Below, piece by piece: positions 35,691-47,300 of a stretch of DNA of 64,000 bases. Positions within the stretch are counted from its first letter, which is position 1. The number at the start of each line of letters is the position of its first letter. The notes below the pieces were generated by a model. The model was not told the DNA's origin, ran no database searches, and saw nothing but the letters and a program-made list of their open reading frames with translations. Position numbers and translations under genes: made by a program. The stretch lies in NCBI RefSeq assembly GCF_035046485.1, contig NC_085137.1, positions 377,580,706 through 377,644,705 of the forward strand. The letters are read 5' to 3'. The DNA comes from Aedes albopictus (taxonomy: Eukaryota > Arthropoda > Insecta > Diptera > Culicidae).

Positions 35691-37775
35691 CCAGTGGAAT
35701 TCCCGAAGGAAATTCAAGAGAAAATTCAAGAAGAATTCCCTAAGAAATATCCAGATAAATTCCCGAAGAAAACTCCAGAGGAATTCCTGTAGGAAATTCC
35801 ATAGGAGTTCCCGAAGGAAATTCCAGAGGAATTCCCTACGGACATTCCAGAGGAATTCCCGAAGAAAATTCCATTCGGACATTCCAGAGGAATTCCCGAA
35901 GAAAATTCCAGAGGAATTCCCAAAGGAAATTCCAGAGGAATTCCCGAAGGAAATTCCAGAGGAATTCCCGAAAGAAATTCCAGAAATTCCCGAAGGCAAT
36001 TCCAGAGGAATTCCCGAAGGCAATTCCAGAGGAATTCCCGAAGGAAATTCCAGAGGAATTCCCGAAGGAAATTCCAGAGGAATTCCCGAAGGAAATTCCA
36101 GAGGAATTCCCGAAGGACATTCCAGAGGAATTCCCGAAGGAAATTCCAGAGGAATTCCCGAAGGAAATTCCAGAGGAATACCCGAAGGAAATTCCAGAGG
36201 AATTCCCGAAGGAAATTCCAGAGGAATTCCCGAAGGAAATTCCAGAGGAATTCCCGAAGGAAATTCCAGAGGAATTCCCGAAGGAAATTCCAGAGGAATT
36301 CCCGAAGGAAATTCCAGAGGAATTCCCGAAGGAAATTCCAGAGGAATTCCCGAAGGAAATTCCAGAGGAATTCCCGAAGGAAATTCCAGAGGAATTCCCG
36401 AAGGAAATTCCAGAGGAATTCCCGAAGGAAATTCCAGAGGAATTCCCGAAGGAAGTTCCAGAGGAATTCCCGAAGGAAATTCCAGAGGAATTCCCGAAGG
36501 AAATTCCAGAGGAATTCCCGAAGGAAATTCCAGAGGAATTCCCGAAGGAAATTCCAGAGGAATTCCCGAAGGAAATTCCAGAGGAATTCCCGAAGGAAAT
36601 TCCAGAGGAATTCCCGAAGGAAATTCCAGAGGAATTCCCGAAGGAAATTCCAGAGGAATTCCCGAAGGAAATTCCAGAGGAATTCCCGAAGGAAATTCCA
36701 GAGGAATTCCCGAAGGAAATTCCAGAGGAATTCCCGAAGGAAATTCCAGAGGAATTCCCGAAGGAAATTCCAGAGGAATTCCCGAAGGAAATTCCAGAGA
36801 AATTCCCGAAGGAAATTCCAGAGGAATTCCCGAAGGAAATTCCAGAGGAATTCCCGAAGGAAATTCCAGAGGAATTCCCGAAGGAAATTCCAGAGGAATT
36901 CCCGAAGGAAATTCCAGAGGAATTCCCGAAGGAAATTCCAGAGGAATTCTCGAAGGAAATTCCAGAGGAATTCCCGAAGGAAATTCCAGAGGAATTCCCG
37001 AAGGAAATTCCAGAGGAATTCCCGAAGGAAATTCCAGAGGAATTCCCGAAGGAAATTCCAGAGGAATTCCCGAAGGAAATTCCAGAGGAATTCCCGAAGG
37101 AAATTCCAGAGGAATTCCTGAAGGAAATTCCAGAGGAATTCCCGAAGGAAATTCCAGAGGAATTCCCGAAGGAAATTCCAGAGGAATTCCCGAAGGAAAT
37201 TCCAGAGGAATTCCCGAAGGAAATTCCAGAGGAATTCCCGAAGGAAATTCCAGAGGAATTCCCGAAGGAAATTCCAGAGGAATTCCCGAAGGAAATTCCA
37301 GAGGAATTCCCGAAGGAAATTCCAGAGGAATTCCCGAAGGAAATTCCAGAGGAATTCCCGAAGGAAATTCCAGAGGAATTCCCGAAGGAAATTCCAGAGG
37401 AATTCCCGAAGGAAATTCCAGAGGAATTCCCGAAGGAAATTCCAGAGGAATTCCCGAAGGAAATTCCAGAGGAATTCCCGAAGGAAATTCCAGAGGAATT
37501 CCCGAAGGAAATTCCAGAGGAATTCCCGAAGGAAATTCCAGAGGAATTCCCGAAGGAAATTCCAGAGGAATTCCCGAAGGAAATTCCAGAGGAATTCCCG
37601 AAGGAAATTCCAGAGGAATTCCCGAAGGAAATTCCAGAGGAATTCCCGAAGGAAATTCCAGAGGAATTCCCGAAGGAAATTCCAGAGGAATTCCCGAAGG
37701 AAACTCCAGAGGAATTCCCGAAAGAAATTCCAGAGGAATTCCCGAAGGAAGTTCCAGAGGAATTCCCGAAGGAAA
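35691..37775 (-). repeat. 24-bp satellite, left half
   Basis: About 85 units starting GAATTCCCGAAGG with the inner part AAATTCC, so an EcoRI site nearly every 24 bp. Units are irregular up to about 36,020, then almost uniform to about 37,740. Very few units carry the ACATTCC variant that dominates the right half (for example 36,116-36,123). Confidence 0.9.
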
Positions 37776-40700
37776 TTTCTTTGGAATTTCCTACGAGAAT
37801 TCTTTTGGAATTTCCTACGGGAATGCTTTTGGAATTTCCTACCGAAATTCTTTTGGAATTTCCTACGGGAATTCCTTTGATATTTCCTAAAGGAATTCCT
37901 TTGGAATTTCTTACGGGAATTCCTTCGGAATTTCCTACGGGAATTGCTGTGGAATTTCCTACGGGAATTGCTTTGGAATTTCCTACGGGAATTGCTTTGG
38001 AATTTCCTACGGGAATTTCTTTGGAATTTCCTACGGGAATTCTTCTGGAATTTCCTACGGGAATTCCTCTGGAATTTCCTACGGGAATTCCTCTGGAATT
38101 TCCTACGGGAATTCCTCTGGAATTTCCTTCGGGAATTCCTCTTGAATTTCCTTCGGGAATTCCTCTGGAATTTCCTTCGGGAATTCCTCTGGAATTTCCT
38201 TCGGGAATTCCTCTGGAATTTCCTTCGGGAATTCCTCTGGAATTTCCTTCGGGAATTCCTCTGGAATTTCCTTCGGGAATTCCTCTGGAATTTCCTTCGG
38301 GAATTCCTCTGGAATTTCCTTCGGGAATTCCTCTGGAATTTCCTTCGGGAATTCCTCTGGAATTTCCTTCGGGAATTCCTCTGGAATTTCCTTCGGGAAT
38401 TCCTCTGGAATGTCCGTAGGGAATTCCTCTGGAATGTCCGTAAGGAATTCCTCTGGAATTTCCTTCGGGAATTCCTCTGGAATTTCCTTCGGGAATTCCT
38501 CTGGAATTTCCTTCGGGAATTCCTCTGGAATGTCCTTCGGGAATTCCTCTGGAATGTCCTTCGGGAATTCCTCTGGAATTTCCTTCGGGAATTCCTCTGG
38601 AATTTCCTTCGGGAATTCCTCTGGAATTTCCTTCGGGAATTCCTCTGGAATTTCCTTCGGGAATTCCTCTGGAATTTCCTTCGGGAATTCCTCTGGAATT
38701 TCCTTCGGGAATTCCTCTGGAATGTCCGTAGGGAATTCCTCTGGAATGTCCGTAAGGAATTCCTCTGGAATGTCCGTAAGGAATTCCTCTGGAATTTCCT
38801 TCGGGAATTCCTCTGGAATGTCCTTCGGGAATTCCTCTGGAATGTCCTTCGGGAATTCCTCTGGAATGTCCTTCGGGAATTCCTCTGGAATGTCCTTCGG
38901 GAATTCCTCTGGAATGTCCTTCGGGAATTCCTCTGGAATGTCCTTCGGGAATTCCTCTGGAATGTCCTTCGGGAATTCCTCTGGAATGTCCTTCGGGAAT
39001 TCCTCTGGAATGTCCTTCGGGAATTCCTCTGGAATGTCCTTCGGGAATTCCTCTGGAATGTCCTTCGGGAATTCCTCTGGAATGTCCTTCGGGAATTCCT
39101 CTGGAATGTCCTTCGGGAATTCCTCTGGAATGTCCTTCGGGAATTCCTCTGGAATGTCCTTCGGGAATTCCTCTGGAATGTCCTTCGGGAATTCCTCTGG
39201 AATGTCCTTCGGGAATTCCTCTGGAATGTCCTTCGGGAATTCCTCTGGAATGTCCTTCGGGAATTCCTCTGGAATGTCCTTCGGGAATTCCTCTGGAATG
39301 TCCTTCGGGAATTCCTCTGGAATGTCCTTCGGGAATTCCTCTGGAATGTCCTTCGGGAATTCCTCTGGAATGTCCTTCGGGAATTCCTCTGGAATGTCCT
39401 TCGGGAATTCCTCTGGAATGTCCTTCGGGAATTCCTCTGGAATGTCCTTCGGGAATTCCTCTGGAATGTCCTTCGGGAATTCCTCTGGAATGTCCTTCGG
39501 GAATTCCTCTGGAATGTCCTTCGGGAATTCCTCTGGAATGTCCTTCGGGAATTCCTCTGGAATGTCCTTCGGGAATTCCTCTGGAATGTCCTTCGGGAAT
39601 TCCTCTGGAATGTCCTTCGGGAATTCCTCTGGAATGTCCTTCGGGAATTCCTCTGGAATGTCCTTCGGGAATTCCTCTGGAATGTCCTTCGGGAATTCCT
39701 CTGGAATGTCCTTCGGGAATTCCTCTGGAATGTCCTTCGGGAATTCCTCTGGAATGTCCTTCGGGAATTCCTCTGGAATGTCCTTCGGGAATTCCTCTGG
39801 AATGTCCTTCGGGAATTCCTCTGGAATGTCCTTCGGGAATTCCTCTGGAATGTCCTTCGGGAATTCCTCTGGAATGTCCTTCGGGAATTCCTCTGGAATG
39901 TCCTTCGGGAATTCCTCTGGAATGTCCTTCGGGAATTCCTCTGGAATGTCCTTCGGGAATTCCTCTGGAATGTCCTTCGGGAATGCCTCTGGAATGTCCT
40001 TCGGGAATGCCTCTGGAATGTCCTTCGGGAATTCCTCTGGAATGTCCTTCGGGAATTCCTCTGGAATGTCCTTCGGGAATTCCTCTGGAATGTCCTTCGG
40101 GAATTCCTCTGGAATGTCCTTCGGGAATTCCTCTGGAATGTCCTTCGGGAATTCCTCTGGAATGTCCTTCGGGAATTCCTCTGGAATGTCCTTCGGGAAT
40201 TCCTCTGGAATGTCCTTCGGGAATTCCTCTGGAATGTCCTTCGGGAATTCCTCTGGAATGTCCTTCGGGAATTCCTCTGGAATGTCCTTCGGGAATTCCT
40301 CTGGAATGTCCTTCGGGAATTCCTCTGGAATGTCCTTCGGGAATTCCTCTGGAATGTCCTTCGGGAATTCCTCTGGAATGTCCTTCGGGAATTCCTCTGG
40401 AATGTCCTTCGGGAATTCCTCTGGAATGTCCTTCGGGAATTCCTCTGGAATGTCCTTCGGGAATTCCTCTGGAATGTCCTTCGGGAATTCCTCTGGAATG
40501 TCCTTCGGGAATTCCTCTGGAATGTCCTTCGGGAATTCCTCTGGAATGTCCTTCGGGAATTCCTCTGGAATGTCCTTCGGGAATTCCTCTGGAATGTCCT
40601 TCGGGAATTCCTCTGGAATGTCCTTCGGGAATTCCTCTGGAATGTCCTTCGGGAATTCCTCTGGAATGTCCTTCGGGAATTCCTCTGGAATGTCCTTCGG

Positions 40701-41261
40701 GAATTCCTCTGGAATGTCCTTCGGGAATTCCTCTGGAATGTCCTTCGGGAATTCCTCTGGAATGTCCTTCGGGAATTCCTCTGGAATGTCCTTCGGGAAT
40801 TCCTCTGGAATGTCCTTCGGGAATTCCTCTGGAATGTCCTTCGGGAATTCCTCTGGAATGTCCTTCGGGAATTCCTCTGGAATGTCCTTCGGGAATTCCT
40901 CTGGAATGTCCTTCGGGAATTCCTCTGGAATGTCCTTCGGGAATTCCTCTGGAATTTCCTTCGGGAATTCCTCTGGAATTTCCTTCGGGAATTCCTCTGG
41001 AATTTCCTTCGGGAATTCCTCTGGAATTTCCTACAGGAATTCCTCCGGAATTTCCTACAGGAATTCCTCTGGAGTTTCCTACAGGAATTCCTCTGGAATT
41101 TCCTTCGGGAACTCCTATGGAATTTCCTACGAGAATTTCTCTTGAGTTATCTTTGGGAATTTATCTGGATATTTCTTCGGGAATTTTTCTTGAATTTCCT
41201 CTTGAATTTCCTTCGGGAATTCCTCTGGAGTTTTCATCGGGTATTCCTCTGAGAATTCCTT
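37776..41261 (+). repeat. 24-bp satellite, right half
   Basis: Reverse orientation of the left half, about 145 units. 37,776-38,100 is diverged (CTACGGG, CTTTGG variants). 38,100-38,800 mostly has AATTTCC. About 38,810-40,940 is nearly pure AATGTCC, about 89 units. 40,950-41,261 decays outward. A marked pair of units (TGTCCGTAGG at 38,411 and 38,723) is repeated 312 bp apart, exactly 13 units, a trace of unequal exchange. The T-to-G variant creates an ATG in each unit, which explains the long frames with start codons. Confidence 0.9.
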
Positions 41262-41610
41262 CATAAACTCTTCAGGGAGTTTCTTCGGATGTTCCTGCTT
41301 GTATTTCACTGAAAGCCCCTTCAGGAATTGACCATGAAATTTCTTTAGGAATTCCTCTAGATTTCTCTGGAAGTTCCTTCAGGAATTTCACTGGAAATCT
41401 CTTTAGGAAATCCTCTGGAAGTTCTTCAGTAATTCTTGAAGGAACTTCCAGAAGAATTACTAAAAGAACCTCCAGAGAAATTCCAGGAGCAGCATCCAAA
41501 GGAATTACTGAAGAGGTTTCCAGTGAAATTTTTGAAAGAAATTTCAGAGGATTTCGGGAACGAACCCCAGTGGAATATCTGAAAGAACATCCAAAAGAAT
41601 TCCTAAAGAA
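41262..41610. repeat. degenerate tract, right arm
   Basis: Inverted counterpart of 35,246-35,690, with somewhat more differences than the outer arms. Confidence 0.65.
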
Positions 41611-42560
41611 ACTTCAGGAACATGGCCAAGTGGTTTCACATAGAAAAGTTGTACTTGTAATAGTCACCGACAAGCTGGCGCTGAAATTTCTAGAAGTTTG
41701 TTAGGTCGCATACTAGGGTTTGTGTCATGTAGGTGAATGGCCACTTCCCTGAAGGCATGTCCCCTAGTCCGGAACATGGTCAAGTGGTTCCGAAAAGAAA
41801 AGTCATCCTTGTAACAATCACCAACGAGCTGGCACTGAAAATTCATGAAGTTTGGCTCAGGTCGGTTAGTAGCCACTTCCCTGGGGGCATGGCCTCTAGT
41901 CAGAAATATGGCCAAATGGTTCCACCAAAAAAGGTCAACTTTGTAATGGTCACCAAAGAGCTGGTACTGAAAATTCAAGAACTTTGATAGGTCGCATGCA
42001 AGGGTTTGTTTCATGTCGGTAAGTGGCCACTTCCCCGGGGGCATGGCCTCTAGTTCGGAACATGGCCAAATTGATCCACAAAGAAAAGTCATCCTTGTAA
42101 TGGTCACCAACGACCTGGCACTGAAAATTCATGAAGTTTGATAGGTCGCACGTTAGGGTTTGGCTCAGGTTTGTAATTGGCCACTTCCCCGAGGGCGTGG
42201 CCTTCAGTCCGGAACATGGCCAAGTGGTTGCACAAAGAAGGGTCATCCTTGTAATGATTACCAACGAGCTGGCACCGAAAATTCATGAAGTTTGATAGGT
42301 CGCACGTTAGGGTTTGGCTCAGGTCTGTAATTGGCCACTTCCCCGGGGGCGTGGCCTTCAGTCCGGAACATGACCAAGTGGTTCCACAAAAAAGGGTCAT
42401 CTTTGTTATGATCACCAACGAGCTGGCACCGAAAATTCATGAAGTTTGATAGGTCGCACGTTAGGGTTTGGCTCAGGTCGGTAATTGGCCACTTCCCTGG
42501 GGGCGTGGAATCTGTAACATGGCCAGGTGGTTCCCAGAGAGTTCATGAATGCTTGCGGAT
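41611..42560 (-). repeat. 154-bp tandem units, right arm
   Basis: Inverted copy of the left-arm units. Translated shadow frames differ from the left arm by only one or two residues per unit, for example S to F and Q to L changes. Confidence 0.85.
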
Positions 42561-42861
42561 ATTGTCGAAACATTTTACCGAGTTTTTGTAGGATAAATAG
42601 CCTAAAAATAATGCGAAAACCATCAAGCTGATGACAAATTCTAGAGTTCTCTGGTCCAAGATAATCTATTACCCCAACGGAATCCGGAATATCTCCGGAA
42701 CCACTTGGCCAATCCAATCCATCCTTGGATCGTCAAAACTAGGGAAAAATCCTGATCCAACCGAGCCAAGAGAATTAAAATCGGTTAAGATTTGACTAAG
42801 TTAGAGCAAATTGAAGGTAAAAATGATGTGCCAAAAAGTATGTTAGTACAGCAAAGGTTAA

Positions 42862-45800
42862 TAAGTGTTTTCCGAATACTCGGAAACGCAGTTTCGCAAA
42901 AACTGGACAGTTACATATCAAATTATACGAAGTTCCATAATCGGATTCACAACTATCACATGCAAATGAATCAGCTTGCTGAATATTCGCCATGTGATAG
43001 CTGAGTCGGCAGTGGCCAGTCAACGCTTTGACCAGAATGCTGCAATTCTGCTTTGACAGATTTATAAGATACTTTGCCACCCTTGGAGATGCCTCAGTAC
43101 AATACAATTTGGTTGGACGACATGACTCCAAACTATTCCAGTATTGTCTGTGTTGAGTAGCAGCCCAGGTATGAATCTGAAGCTTTACCCAACACTTCGA
43201 TATCGGAATAGCTGGCTCAGGGCCAATGAAGTCATGTGATGCTCCAGTGCGAGCTAACTCACCAGTCCATTCATTTCCAGCGATGGAAGAATGACCAGGC
43301 ACCCAAACAAGTTGAACAGCGTTTGCTGAATTCAGCTCCTCGATTTAAGTTCGATAAGCGATAACTATCTTCGACCTGGAGTTGGCCGACGCAAGTGCTT
43401 TAATAGCAGCCTGGCTATCTGAACAGAAGTATATTACTTTGCCCATTACGTGCTGCTGAAGTGCTGATTGCACTCCGCACATAAGAGCAAAGATTTCGGC
43501 CTGGAAAACGGTGCAGTGTCTACCAAGTGAGTATTTAAGACTGATATAGCCTTAGCTCACCAGAATAAACACCAGCACCTGCTCGACCTTCGAGAAGGGA
43601 GCCATCAGTGTAACATACGATGCCGTCTGAAATACTTCTTTCCAGATATCCAGATGTCCACTCTTCCCGGGAAGGGAATTTCGTGGAAAATGTTCTATAT
43701 GGGAAATTACAAGCAATTGTAAAATCACTTGGAGCAAGGACAATTTTGTCCCAATTCACCAAAAGTGGAAACAACGAGGTGTGTGTTGGACTGCGGTTCA
43801 CAGGAGTTTCCTCTAGTAAACCGAGAACCCATAGGCGGTAAGTGCAAGAAAGTGCTTCTTGTTTGAGATGAATGTGTAGTGGGGCAACGTCAAAGAGAAC
43901 TTCGAGTGCTGCCGTGGGAGTTGAAGAGAAAGCTTCAGACATCGCCATTAAGCACGTCCTTTGGAGATGGCCTAATTTTGATTGACTCACTTCGCCCTTT
44001 TGCCACCACACAAGACATCCATAGGCCAATACCCAAGCAGCACACAAGCCACAAAGGAGTGTCGACAGCGCAGGTTTTTGGTTGGACACGAGTCATTTTG
44101 AAGTTATTCTGCCTTTGAGTTGAAATTACATGAATGTAGCTCCTGTACAACCAAAAACCTGCGTTGTCGACACTCCTCTGTGACTTGTGTGCTGCTTGGG
44201 TAGTGGTCGAACCACAGTTCTGTAAATCGGTTTGATATACTTCGGTTTTAGACCCCAAGCTGCACCAAAGGTATGCCGGCATTTTCCGAAGGCCATACAA
44301 GCTTTCTTGATTTTGAATTCAACATGAGGTGTCCAGGAAAGCTTGGAATCAAGAATGACTCTAACGTACGTTTTCTAAAATTCAGGAAAAAATGATCATG
44401 TGGTTTATGGACAGCCCCAGAGGCACGTTATCTAAGAAAACACCCAAGCAGGATTGCTTTTGAGCGAATGCCTTTTCGATATCGTAAAGAACCATGTGTA
44501 AAGGAGTCACAGTGGACTTTCCAGATTGGTAAGCAATTGGTTCACATGAAGAAGCACATTGGCCAGATGAACATCACGGGTGTGATAATCGACAATGTGT
44601 TCCAAGCATTTCAGAAGAAAAGTGTTCAAACTGATAGGTCTGAAACTCTTTGCTTCTTCACACGACCCACTTTGGGAATAAATTTTACAGTAATATCCCG
44701 CCAGGATTTAGGAATATACACTGTAGAAAAAATGCAAACAAGTATTTGTTTCAAAACATGTTTGAAATGATCAAATCCCTTCTGAAGCAAAATATGATAA
44801 ATCCCATCTGCCCCAGGTGATTTGAAAGAAGCTTAGCTATTAAGTGTCCATTCAATCGATTCTAAAGTTATGATACTCCCAGCCAAAGCTAAAGCATCAT
44901 AACTACAAGAAAAGACATCAGGTTCATCCGAAGATGTAATATCTACACATCCGGGGAAGTGTGTATTGAATAAACATTCCAAAACTTTTAAACCAGAGGA
45001 GGGTGAAATCACCATTTGGCTTCAGTCAGACTGGAAGCATTTGTACAAAGGTTTTTTCCAGCCGGATCGTTCAGCAGACTAAAGAGCATTCTGGTAGGCC
45101 TTGCGAGCCGACCTGAAAGCCTCCGATCCAGCAGAACGTCGTCTGTTCCAACTCTTTCTACAATGTTTCCTGAGCTTCGCCAGATCAGTGTTCCACCAAG
45201 GGGTTCCTCTTGTGGTCTTCACAGACCGCAGAGGGCAAGCTTCTTCTAAAGCTTCCATGATGAAGGCCATTGTAGTATCAACGGCATCATCTAAATCACT
45301 TAGAGTGTCAATGGTGAGTATCCATGAAATTTGGCTGCAACCAAATCGGTAAAAAGTTCCCAGTTGGTTGACCGGGGGTTCCTGAAACGCAAAGTTTGCG
45401 AACTAACATTCACATGTTCAAACAAGATGTAGATGGTCAGATAAAGATTCTTCATCTGACACATGCTAATTGATCAGCTCGTGACTAATTCTGCTAGAGA
45501 AAAGCGTTATGTCTAACACTTCCTCTCTAGCAGATAACATGAAGGTTGGGCGGTTGCCTATGTTAAGTAATCCAAGATCTGTACTACTTAAGTATTTTAT
45601 CAAACTGGATCCTCTCAAAATGATGTCTGAGCTGCCCCAGATTATACGGTGAGCATTAGCATCACTACCAACAATTAGCGGAAGGCCTTTTGAAGTTCAG
45701 TATGCGATGACTTGAAAGCACCCGTAGGGGATGGCTCATCATGCGGTAGATAAACCGAACAATAGACGTATTTCCTATTGAGATTTCCAACAGATACATC

Positions 45801-45960
45801 TATTGTGATGGTATACTTCCCTTAATTTCCATGTTCTAATAGAAAGTAGAACATTACAAATCTGGAACCCAAAATTTGAACGCTTTCCTAAGCTATATCA
45901 TTCTAATGTAGACCAATTCTCGCTATTGTTGAACGGATCACTTCGGTAGCCATAATTGAA
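42862..45960 (-). pseudogene. decayed LINE with endonuclease, RT and RNase H
   Basis: Minus strand, 5' end near 45,960. Traces in order: an endonuclease-like motif (LIVGSDANAHRIIWG near 45,640-45,685), a pre-RT segment (TTRGTPWWNTDL near 45,210), reverse transcriptase motif A (LYDIEKAF near 44,475), RT C-terminus (YGCLVWW near 44,020), the RNase H start (CYTDGS near 43,605), the later RNase H motif PGHSSIAGNEW near 43,290, and a Cys-rich zinc-finger-like tail (CDSCESDYGTSYNLICNCPVF). Stops, frameshifts and deletions break it into pieces, and a MITE splits it at 44,032. The last 25 codons lie at 33,919-33,992 beyond the giant insertion. RNase H places it in the I/LOA/R1-like group of LINEs. 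Not active. Confidence 0.82.
44032..44200. mobile_element. TA-type palindromic MITE
   Basis: 169 bp flanked by TA (44,030-44,031 and 44,201-44,202). Starts CCCAAGCAGCACACAAG and ends with its reverse complement; arms are about 55 bp. It interrupts the reverse transcriptase part of the LINE. Confidence 0.82.
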
Positions 45961-47292
45961 CATTTTGTTATGTTTTCATTTTAAATTTTTATGGGAGTTT
46001 CAAAAGGGTTAGGGGGGAGGGTGAACCGGGGTTCCTTGGGGCTTCTAAGAGTAATTTTAGAGATTTTTATAACAAGTTCCAAAGCGTATCAAACTTTTTT
46101 CATCCCATTGAATTGTTACTAAATGTGGTCCATTGTAAAATCAAACAATTTATTTAAAAAAAAAAAAATTAGCACTTCTAGATCATTGCCAATATAGACA
46201 TCAAAAATGCAGATGGTACTCAATATTCAATTTGTTACGTTGCACATTTCATTCTCAACCAAGATCATTGCTAATGAATGATCCTCCCAAACTGACGTCA
46301 CCACCAATAATCAACCGTGACATCACCAAACTCACTTCCACCCCCGATCTCGTAAAAGGCAACTTGTCTCTGCGGCGGCGGCGTCGGCATCACATTCTTC
46401 CAGTCAGAACCCCACAACAACCATTCAACTTATTAACCTCATACCGTACAGCTCTTCACCTCGATTAGTCTTCGACGATGACGGTAAACTCCGCAGCCAA
46501 ACAGGCAAACAACGCATCGGATGAATGGCCCACAGTGCCACAGCAAAAGGCCATAAAGCGCGTTGGCGGATCTCGGAACTACCGCCACTACTGCTGACTG
46601 ATCTGAATGATACCTACTCTTCCCCACCCGCCTTTGACTGAACGCGTTGCTGGCTGACGATGGAAACAAGTTATTATTTTTAAGGCTACGTGACATGTGT
46701 ATTTCGCAGAAAATGCTAATGTTGAAATTTGCTATTCACAGCGGAAGCACCACACACAGGCGCATTTAATGATGATGGAGGAGTATGATTCCGACCCGAT
46801 GACGACGACGACGACCACAGGTCGTGCTGATCCTAAAATGCCAATTCCGAATGAACAATATCGGATCATTTCAACGCCGCAGTGTGTTTCTGTTTTATGC
46901 CTACGCTGTGATTGAAAGATCTTCTTCGACTCAGGCTGAGGCTTTGACACTGATCTTATATTTGCCCGCGCGTTTATGGTTGATTTGCAGGCCTTTTATG
47001 GCATCTTCGCTGGCATCTCGTCGTGTATCCATGTTGCCGGTTTATGTGTCTTTAGCTAAAGTAAAGTGCGAAACACGCACTTCCTGATGCGGTGCGGTCA
47101 GTTTGTTATTTTTTGTTGTCAGAAGAGAATGCTCCTGCTCAGGCTCACGAAATTACAAACCCGTTGTAGTTGCAGCAAACTTCAGTCAAGAAGCCGCTTT
47201 GTTCATCAAGGACCAGTTTCATACAGATTATCGACCTGAGCAATGTTGTTTTTTTTAGGTTGACATTAGCAGAATAGTGAACTGACTTGTTT
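45961..47292. other. 1.3 kb without recognised gene
   Basis: 46,200-47,120 is moderately GC-rich with short GAC/GCG runs (about 46,370 and 46,800) and no good similarity on either strand. Possible regulatory or unique sequence. Confidence 0.35.
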
Positions 47293-47300
47293 GGTTATAG

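Larger units (their letters stand above)
33997..42857. mobile_element. giant palindromic TTAA (piggyBac-type) element
   Basis: 8,861 bp bounded by TTAA at 33,993-33,996 and 42,858-42,861. The ends are inverted: CCTTTGCTGTACTAACATAC at the left, exact reverse complement at the right. The arms stay near-identical inward, about 1% different in the outer 1.2 kb. Order from each end: about 290 bp unique, about seven 154-bp tandem units, a degenerate GGAATTCC tract, then 24-bp satellite to the centre at about 37,775. It sits inside LINE coding sequence at a precise TTAA. TTAA duplication with CC-starting ends marks piggyBac-type transposition. No transposase gene is present. The huge frames in the satellite are artefacts of a 24-bp period. 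Confidence 0.88.

Noticed and set aside
37944..41252. Very long open frames (up to 1,102 residues)
   Set aside because: They are translations of a 24-bp tandem repeat, open in all three plus frames, with no complexity or splice context.
35691..41261. CRISPR array
   Set aside because: Units are contiguous 24-bp repeats with no unique spacers and no cas genes; the setting is eukaryotic.
33993..42861. Assembly artefact (inverted duplication of contig ends)
   Set aside because: The exact TTAA duplication, CC-starting ends, and precise LINE frame restoration would be hard to get by mis-assembly, although array lengths could still be wrong.
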